DNA from: Sphingobacterium sp.
GTDB lineage: Bacteria; Bacteroidota; Bacteroidia; Sphingobacteriales; Sphingobacteriaceae
DNA length: 64,000 bases
NCBI GenBank assembly: GCA_031277685.1
Contig: JAITLV010000044.1
Span: 62,001 to 126,000, forward strand
Direction: 5' to 3'
Both the position numbers and the translations under genes were made by a program. The notes beneath the pieces are model-generated. The model was not told the DNA's origin. It searched no databases and saw nothing but the letters and a program-made list of their open reading frames with translations. Shown here one piece after another: positions 57,833 to 64,000 of this stretch. Positions within the stretch are counted from its first letter, which is position 1, and each line of letters starts with the position of its first letter.

Positions 57833-58202
57833 AGCACACGCATTTTTGATTTTTAGGTATTTATTATTTTTTTGTGTGCTAAGGTTGAAAGGAAAGTTCT
57901 TCCGGCTTCACCGATCATCAGCTAAAGAACAAAGACGCTCATATCAATTTGACAAAATCAAGTCTGTAGTGACAATTTCAATAGCTTACATTTCTACTTT
58001 TAATTGTCCTTTCGTACAACAAGTTTTTAGCAAAAAATCCTTCATCCACATCTTTTGCTGTGTGGTAGTCCTGTTCACTGTTATAAAACAATTTGTCGGC
58101 AGAATGAATTTTTATCCCTGTTACTTTCTTTTCAGAGAAGTATAATTTTCCTTGTTATGGAGATATGCTAAAACTTAGTATGGGCTTTAAGATTTAGGTT
58201 AA

Positions 58203-59171
58203 CTATCTAATGACAGTTTGTTTTACACTCCCTCTAAATTCACCGGGAGTGCATCCAAAATGCTTTTTAAAGGCATTTACAAAATGTTGGGAATAATTGT
58301 AACCTATCATTGTTGCTATTTCGGAAATGGAAATATCTGTAGAAACCAAAAGTTCTTTGGCTTTATCCATCCTCAGATTCGATAGAAATCCAAAAACCGT
58401 CTGCCCAAATATTTCCTTAAAACCTGTTTTTAACTTGGTTTGGTTTATCCCGGCTGACAAGGCGAGATCAGGAATAGTTAAATGGTCAAAGTCTTTACTG
58501 ATCAGCTCTTTTACATAATGAATTGCTTCGATATCACTTTGGCGAAGTTTTAGACTTCGATCGTATTTACTTTGTTTACTAAAGCAGCTTATTTGAGTTA
58601 ATAATAATTCTGATGCTTTAGACTCCAGATACAGTCGTTTTAGTTTACCGGAGTAATTATCTTTTCGTTGATACATTTCCGTGATTATTGTCCACATTAG
58701 CGGATCTTTAGCTAAGGAGGTGAACAACTCTTTTCCATCCAGCACTTCATCTGTTACATATCCTTCACAATAATTGGCAGCGTATGATTCGGGACTGAAA
58801 GAAACTTCAAAAAATTCACCCATTCCGTGATCTACATCCATATGAAACAAATACTCTTCTTTTTCTTCCTTAAATAGCATACATTCTCCTCTTTGGATGT
58901 TAAGAGCGTTCTTATATTCACTTACACACGATCCGCGGAGGCAAAAATGTGCAACTATTGTTTCTTTTTCAGGAGCAACGGAATAGGTTTTAACCCCTTT
59001 GGATTTATATTGTCCCCATTTTAAGTGGATTCCGTTCAAAAAGACATTATTTAATGTAATATCAAACCCATCATTATCGGATAGAATATCCTTCCTTTCA
59101 AAAATCCCTAAATGGTCAAGATTACCCTTAATATGATAGTTACTGGTATCTATCGTCATCTTATATTCCAT
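58203..59171 (-). CDS. AraC family regulator (PchR-like)
   Basis: LTIPDLALSAGINQTKLKTGFKEIFGQTVFGFLSNLRMDKAKELL...ISEIATMIGYNYSQHFVNAFKKHFGCTPGEFR. Confidence 0.93.
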   Translation of the reverse strand: MEYKMTIDTSNYHIKGNLDHLGIFERKDILSDNDGFDITLNNVFLNGIHLKWGQYKSKGVKTYSVAPEKETIVAHFCLRGSCVSEYKNALNIQRGECMLFKEEKEEYLFHMDVDHGMGEFFEVSFSPESYAANYCEGYVTDEVLDGKELFTSLAKDPLMWTIITEMYQRKDNYSGKLKRLYLESKASELLLTQISCFSKQSKYDRSLKLRQSDIEAIHYVKELISKDFDHLTIPDLALSAGINQTKLKTGFKEIFGQTVFGFLSNLRMDKAKELLVSTDISISEIATMIGYNYSQHFVNAFKKHFGCTPGEFRGSVKQTVIR

Positions 59172-59256
59172 AATACTTCCGATTGCGTTATTAATTCATC
59201 CGTTCTCGTATAGCCTCCAACCGCTATACCGAGCATCTTTGCACAAAGATAAATAT

Positions 59257-59279
59257 CAATTTAGAATTATTATAAATAA
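59257..59279. promoter_or_regulatory. putative iron-responsive operator, site C
   Basis: CAATTTAGAAT-T-ATTATAAATAA, 8 bp before the receptor ATG. Confidence 0.6.
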
Positions 59280-59287
59280 TAAGTATA

Positions 59288-61444
59288 ATGTTTAGCGTCA
59301 AATTATTTATGCCCGTCATTTTAGTGATATCAGCATCCGCTTTAAGAGCACAAAATACCTATCAATTGGTAAGAACAGATACATTGGGAGACGACCATAC
59401 ATTAGAAGAAGTGATTGTCAATAGACATAAAAATAAGTATAAAGTGGAGAAGCCTTCATCATCATTGCGTCTTGAAGGTAATTTACTGAAGATTCCACAG
59501 AATATTCAGGTGCTGAATAGTCAGCTGTTAGGAGATCAGCAGATCTATTCAATGTCTGACGCAATAGCTAGGAATGTAAGTGGTGCAGCGCGAATTGAAG
59601 AATGGGGAGACATGTATACCTATATTACCATGAGGGGAACAAGGGCTGCTTCTTTCAGAAATGGTATGAATACAGCTTGGATGTATGGTATTCTGTCAGA
59701 GGATATGAGCTTTGTAGATCGTATAGAATTTGTAAAGGGGCCTGCTGGATTTATGATGTCAAATGGTGAACCTAGTGGAATATATAATGTCGTGACCAAA
59801 GAACCTACAGGCCAAAACAGAGGAAACATTTCCTTGGGTCTGGGAAGTTATGGTTTGTACAGGACATCGCTGGATCTGGATGGAGTCATGAATAAAAATC
59901 ATTCACTTTTGTATAGATTGAATGTTTCTGCACAGAGCAATAATTCCTTTCGGGAATACGAATCAACCCGCAGAATCAATATTGCTCCGGTACTCCAATA
60001 TCGAATCGATGATAAGACCACTTTAACGTTGGAATATATCTTACAGCGTGCCAAATTGCCGGACCTAGGAATCGGTTATTTATTTTCAAAAACAGGATAC
60101 GGAACAATAGACCGCAAAAAAACTCTAGCTGATCCGGGTATAGAATCCACGAAGATAAATGACCAAAATATAACGGCTAATCTGGAACATTCATTCAACG
60201 AAAACTGGAAGCTGACCGCACAGCTTTCTTATTTCGACTACGATCAGAAAGGATCTTTCATTTGGGTCAAGAGTATTGATGATATCGGGAATACCCAACG
60301 TATACATTACATATGGGATGCAAAAAATGAAATGACTTTTGGACAGGCATTCGTTAACGGAAAATTCAGAACCGGTAAATTAAAACATACCTTACTTGGA
60401 GGAGTCGACTTTAGCAACAAGAGCTATGTAGCAGATTTTAATCAAAGTAACTTGTTAGATAGTATAGGTAGTTTCAATATCCATCGCGACTACTATCAGA
60501 AACCCTATTATGGTATAGGAAAATTTGACAGGACGATTCCTCTAAAAGAGCGGGTAGGTACTGGATTTTTATTGGAGTCACGGATCGCAAGTATTTATTT
60601 GCAGGATGAGCTACCCTTTTTTAGCGACAGGTTACATCTGACTTTGGCAGGCCGGTATACCTATGTTAAGGACAATAATTATGGTGCGGTGTCTGAAAAT
60701 AAACGGTTTACACCACGAGCCGGCTTGAGCTATTCCCTGAATAAATATACGAATGTGTACGCTCTGTATGATCAAACTTTCGTTCCACAGACCGGAAAAT
60801 TGCGTGATGGTGGGCAAATAAAGCCATTGACCGGAAATAATATGGAGCTTGGATTCAAGAAAGATTGGTTGAAGGGCAAATGGAATACTACGCTGTCATT
60901 GTACAGAATCATGAAAGACAATCAGGTATCCAATGACCCAGATAATGCTGGCGGAGAAAATTATGTCCTTCAATTTGGGCAGACTAAAACACAGGGGATT
61001 GAGTTTGATCTTAAGGGAGAAATCTTCCAAGGAATGAATCTTATGGCCAACTACGCATTTACTGAATCGAAAATTACAAGATCGACCAATAAATATGAAA
61101 AAGGAATGCTGGTACCCGGGTATGCCAAGCACAATATCAATACCTGGCTGAATTACAGGATCCGGGAAGGGGTACTTAATAACTTTGCCATGTCTACAGG
61201 ATTGACCTATATGCTTGATCGTGCAACCTGGTGGAATGGAAATTATGAGGGAGAAAGCCTGCCAGATTATTTCCGTTTAGATGGCGCTGTCTCGTGGGCA
61301 TCTGAAAAGCTCAGCATCCATCTGAATATTTACAATATTCTGGACAAATACCTTTATAACGGAGCTCATCACTCCAGCGGTTGGTATTACTGGCGTCCTG
61401 AAGCTCCCCGAAACTTCAGATTAAATATTACCTATAATTTCTGA
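59288..61444 (+). CDS. TonB-dependent siderophore receptor
   Basis: LKIPQNIQVLNSQLLGDQQIYSMSDAIARNVSGAARIEEWGDMYTYITMRGTRAASFRNGMN...FVDRIEFVKGPAGFMMSNGEPSGIYNVVTKEP. Confidence 0.95.
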   Translation: MFSVKLFMPVILVISASALRAQNTYQLVRTDTLGDDHTLEEVIVNRHKNKYKVEKPSSSLRLEGNLLKIPQNIQVLNSQLLGDQQIYSMSDAIARNVSGAARIEEWGDMYTYITMRGTRAASFRNGMNTAWMYGILSEDMSFVDRIEFVKGPAGFMMSNGEPSGIYNVVTKEPTGQNRGNISLGLGSYGLYRTSLDLDGVMNKNHSLLYRLNVSAQSNNSFREYESTRRINIAPVLQYRIDDKTTLTLEYILQRAKLPDLGIGYLFSKTGYGTIDRKKTLADPGIESTKINDQNITANLEHSFNENWKLTAQLSYFDYDQKGSFIWVKSIDDIGNTQRIHYIWDAKNEMTFGQAFVNGKFRTGKLKHTLLGGVDFSNKSYVADFNQSNLLDSIGSFNIHRDYYQKPYYGIGKFDRTIPLKERVGTGFLLESRIASIYLQDELPFFSDRLHLTLAGRYTYVKDNNYGAVSENKRFTPRAGLSYSLNKYTNVYALYDQTFVPQTGKLRDGGQIKPLTGNNMELGFKKDWLKGKWNTTLSLYRIMKDNQVSNDPDNAGGENYVLQFGQTKTQGIEFDLKGEIFQGMNLMANYAFTESKITRSTNKYEKGMLVPGYAKHNINTWLNYRIREGVLNNFAMSTGLTYMLDRATWWNGNYEGESLPDYFRLDGAVSWASEKLSIHLNIYNILDKYLYNGAHHSSGWYYWRPEAPRNFRLNITYNF

Positions 61445-61448
61445 TTTT

Positions 61449-61676
61449 ATGAAAAACAATAGACAAAAAAGAATTGCTCTGATCACTCTTTTGATGGCTG
61501 TAATACTATCAAAACTTGATTTTTATATTGTCGATCCCGCATTGATACCTATCCACGAAGGAGTCAATACTTCTTCCAGAGGATTACAGATCGTAGCACC
61601 TTTTTTTATCCATGCATTCCTTTTCCATATTTCTCTGATGATGGTGGCAGTACTGCTGATCATTACATTTTTATAG
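61449..61676 (+). CDS. small membrane protein, 75 aa, in siderophore operon
   Basis: Two hydrophobic segments; 4 nt after the receptor stop. Confidence 0.65.
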   Translation: MKNNRQKRIALITLLMAVILSKLDFYIVDPALIPIHEGVNTSSRGLQIVAPFFIHAFLFHISLMMVAVLLIITFL

Positions 61677-61697
61677 CTATACCCTTTACAAAACGGA

Positions 61698-62576
61698 ATG
61701 AAAAAATATAATATAGTACTTATTATCCTGGTTTTTGTTTTTAATTGTTGTTCTGCTCCCCAAAAGAGAGAAAATGGACAGGATTTTAAAAGAATAGTCG
61801 TGTTGGGACAGGCGCCGTTAGAGATATTATTAAAACTGGGATATAAAGACAAAATTGTAGGAATAGGATATCTCGATCAGCCGGAAGCTTTAAAAGATTT
61901 TTCTGATTTACCTATAATGGCGGTTGGATGGCCTGATAAAGAAAGTGTTCTTTCACTGAAACCTGATTTGATCTTTGCTCTTGAATCTGCCTTTCGATCC
62001 AATAAAACTGGTGATGTTCAATTTTGGGAAGACCGTGGAGTACGCACCTGTGTGTTGGATAATTACAAAGTCGACAAAAATCTTGAAAACCTGAGAAATG
62101 ACCTAAAAAGAACAGGAAAGTTATTCGGAATTGAGTCAAAGACAAATCCCTTGATACAGCAGAACAGGAATATAAGTCGAAAATATGCCAATTTAAAAAC
62201 GGAGTCTCCTAAACGGGTACTGCACTTGTCGTATACAGGTACAGCTGATACATACTATTACTATCCACCAACGATGTGCTTGATCGATGAAATCATCTCA
62301 GATTGTGGTGGAGAGTATATCGATCTGGGACCAAATTACTTTATTATCCCTTTGGAAACGATCATACGTTCAGATCCTGACAAAATCATTATCACTTGGT
62401 TCAGAAGGCAGAACAAGGTCAATATTACTCAAAAAATCTGTGCTAATCCCTTTCTCCAACATTTAAAAGTAATAAAAGATAGACAGATCATAGAAGTCGA
62501 CTATACCCAGGCGATCCGGGGTACTTATGATATGGAGCCTATTTATTGTTCAATTTCAAATTTTCTTAAGTTATGA
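61698..62576 (+). CDS. ABC transporter substrate-binding lipoprotein (BtuF/FepB-like)
   Basis: Lipobox LVFVFNCCSAP; KRIVVLGQAPLEILLKLGYKDKIVGIGYLDQ. Confidence 0.92.
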   Translation: MKKYNIVLIILVFVFNCCSAPQKRENGQDFKRIVVLGQAPLEILLKLGYKDKIVGIGYLDQPEALKDFSDLPIMAVGWPDKESVLSLKPDLIFALESAFRSNKTGDVQFWEDRGVRTCVLDNYKVDKNLENLRNDLKRTGKLFGIESKTNPLIQQNRNISRKYANLKTESPKRVLHLSYTGTADTYYYYPPTMCLIDEIISDCGGEYIDLGPNYFIIPLETIIRSDPDKIIITWFRRQNKVNITQKICANPFLQHLKVIKDRQIIEVDYTQAIRGTYDMEPIYCSISNFLKL

Positions 62577-63577
62577 TTCAATCGCGCAGTGGTACGATAT
62601 TTATTTTGGTGATCATCCTTTTTTCATCTTTCTTATTTACTTTAAAGCTCGGACAGGTCTCAGTTTCTTACACAGATATATGGAGAACCTTAACAGAGCC
62701 CGATCAAAATGAGTTGTTAAAAGACATTATTCTCCATCTTCGCCTCCCTCGAATAGTATTTGCTGTTTTGATCGGAGCTGGACTTTCGTTATGCGGATAC
62801 GTCATGCAGGCAACGATTCAAAATCCACTTGCCGATCCTTATATCTTGGGAATATCGTCAGGGGCTTCTTTAGGAGCTGCAGTAGCGATTTCAGTCCGTG
62901 TTTCTCTAAAAGGTATTATCGCGGATGAAGTGTGGGTTTCTATTCTTGCCTTTATAGGAGCTTTATCCGCGATGGTATTGGTACATCTGATTTCAAATTT
63001 CAGGAACAGAACTACCACAACGCGACTGATCCTGTCCGGTGTTATTATCAATTCACTCTGCATCGCGATTACGAATCTTTTGATCTATTTTACAAAAGAC
63101 CTCGAAGGAGCCAGGAATATAACATTTTGGACAATGGGGAGTTTATCCGACATTCATTGGTCACAGGTGATCGTACTCGCCTTTATACAGATTTTTGTGC
63201 TATTGTACTTTGTTACCCAATCCCGTTCTCTGAATTTAATAAGTTTGGGGGATGAGCCCGCAGGAACACTTGGTGTGGATGTCCAGCAAAAACGTAAAGT
63301 ATATCTCCTGATCATTACTTTTCTCACAGGAATTATTGTTTCCCAATGCGGCATCATTGGATTTGTCGGGCTTGTAGTGCCTCATGCAGTACGTGTCATC
63401 TGCCGTACATCAAACAGTGGCATTCTTCCAGTTTTATTGCTGAGTGGCAGTATCTTTATGGTGTTGGTAGATGCACTTTCCCGAAGTATTATTCCTAATC
63501 AGGAGATTCCAATCGGTATTATCACTTCACTGATAGGTGCTCCCGTTTTTTTATTAATATTTATCCAAAGGAATTAA
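62573..63577 (+). CDS. FecCD family iron-siderophore ABC permease
   Basis: LRLPRIVFAVLIGAGLSLCGYVMQATIQNPLADPYILGISSGASLGA; ATGA overlap with the binding-protein gene. Confidence 0.96.
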   Translation: MIQSRSGTIFILVIILFSSFLFTLKLGQVSVSYTDIWRTLTEPDQNELLKDIILHLRLPRIVFAVLIGAGLSLCGYVMQATIQNPLADPYILGISSGASLGAAVAISVRVSLKGIIADEVWVSILAFIGALSAMVLVHLISNFRNRTTTTRLILSGVIINSLCIAITNLLIYFTKDLEGARNITFWTMGSLSDIHWSQVIVLAFIQIFVLLYFVTQSRSLNLISLGDEPAGTLGVDVQQKRKVYLLIITFLTGIIVSQCGIIGFVGLVVPHAVRVICRTSNSGILPVLLLSGSIFMVLVDALSRSIIPNQEIPIGIITSLIGAPVFLLIFIQRN

Positions 63578-63581
63578 TAAC

Positions 63582-64000
63582 ATGATTGAAATCGAAAAAT
63601 TAACAGTCAGATTAAACAACAAGCATATCCTTAAAGATATTTCATTTAAGATTTTGCGAGGGCAATTTGTTGGAGTGATCGGTGCCAATGGAAGTGGGAA
63701 ATCCACTTTGCTCAAAAGCATCTATAAAATTATAAAACCTTCTTCAGGAGATATATTGATCAATAAAAAAAGTATCGGAGAGATCTCTTTTGCCGAATTA
63801 GCCAAACAAATTGCTGTGGTAGGTCAGTTCAACTCTACGGAACTTGACTATTCGGTCGTAGAATTTGTGATTATGGGACGTTACCCGCATAAAACAAAGT
63901 ACGAAAGAATGAATCGGAATGATTACGACATTGTACATCAGGCACTAGACTTTATGGATATGGCGAGTTATGGAAGACGAAAGATTTCAAGTTTATCAGG
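63582..64000 (+). CDS. ABC transporter ATP-binding protein, siderophore type, truncated by window end
   Basis: MIEIEKLTVRLNNKHILKDISFKILRGQFVGVIGANGSGKSTLLKSIYKIIKPSSGDI Walker A; continues off the edge. Confidence 0.93.
   Translation, partial: MIEIEKLTVRLNNKHILKDISFKILRGQFVGVIGANGSGKSTLLKSIYKIIKPSSGDILINKKSIGEISFAELAKQIAVVGQFNSTELDYSVVEFVIMGRYPHKTKYERMNRNDYDIVHQALDFMDMASYGRRKISSLS

Noticed and set aside
57819-58145. 108-aa plus-strand ORF after HxlR
   Set aside because: F/C/I-rich, no motif; the opposite strand looks more protein-like
1-64000. CRISPR array, tRNA or rRNA
   Set aside because: No regularly spaced direct repeats with unique spacers and no tRNA/rRNA-like conserved segments were recognised by eye; a tRNAscan/Infernal run would be decisive

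Overview
AT-rich Bacteroidota chromosomal window, most like Sphingobacterium/Pedobacter judging from protein styles; no tRNA, rRNA or CRISPR seen. Layout: (1) 0-12.4 kb: ankyrin and WG-repeat proteins, a divergent AraC / TolC-HlyD-MFS tripartite efflux operon, an SMP-30-like lactonase, an SDR epimerase and a second AraC. (2) 12.4-21.9 kb: a patchwork accessory region with a frameshifted Rpn/PD-(D/E)XK transposase relic, small hypothetical proteins, gene fragments and two internal duplications. One is a 96-bp direct repeat of the SMP-30 5' end, 11.66 kb away; the other is a 38-bp start-of-gene repeat. (3) 21.9-42 kb: an iron/siderophore-type island. It holds three paralogous DUF4374/XusB-like lipoproteins, three TonB-dependent receptors, a PepSY membrane protein (a XusABC-like operon), two AraC regulators, two half-size ABC exporter-fold transporters, and an ECF sigma / atypical anti-sigma pair. 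(4) 42-45.4 kb: GNAT, AraC and a Tet(X)-like FAD monooxygenase. (5) 45.7-56.3 kb: a canonical ECF sigma / FecR / SusC(STN) / SusD locus with a metallophosphoesterase, a PLC/GDPD-like phosphodiesterase with a ricin-type domain, and a DUF5077/DUF3472-like protein. (6) 56.5-57.8 kb: divergent SDR/HxlR pair. (7) 58.2-64 kb: AraC / siderophore receptor / BtuF-FecCD-type ABC importer, truncated by the window edge. Most notable: a recurrent 23-bp 11-1-11 inverted-repeat operator near TTATTTAGAATNATTCTAAATAA, found at five iron-module promoter regions, and an ECF signalling cassette in which a XusB-like lipoprotein sits between sigma and a short anti-sigma while the receptor lacks an STN domain.
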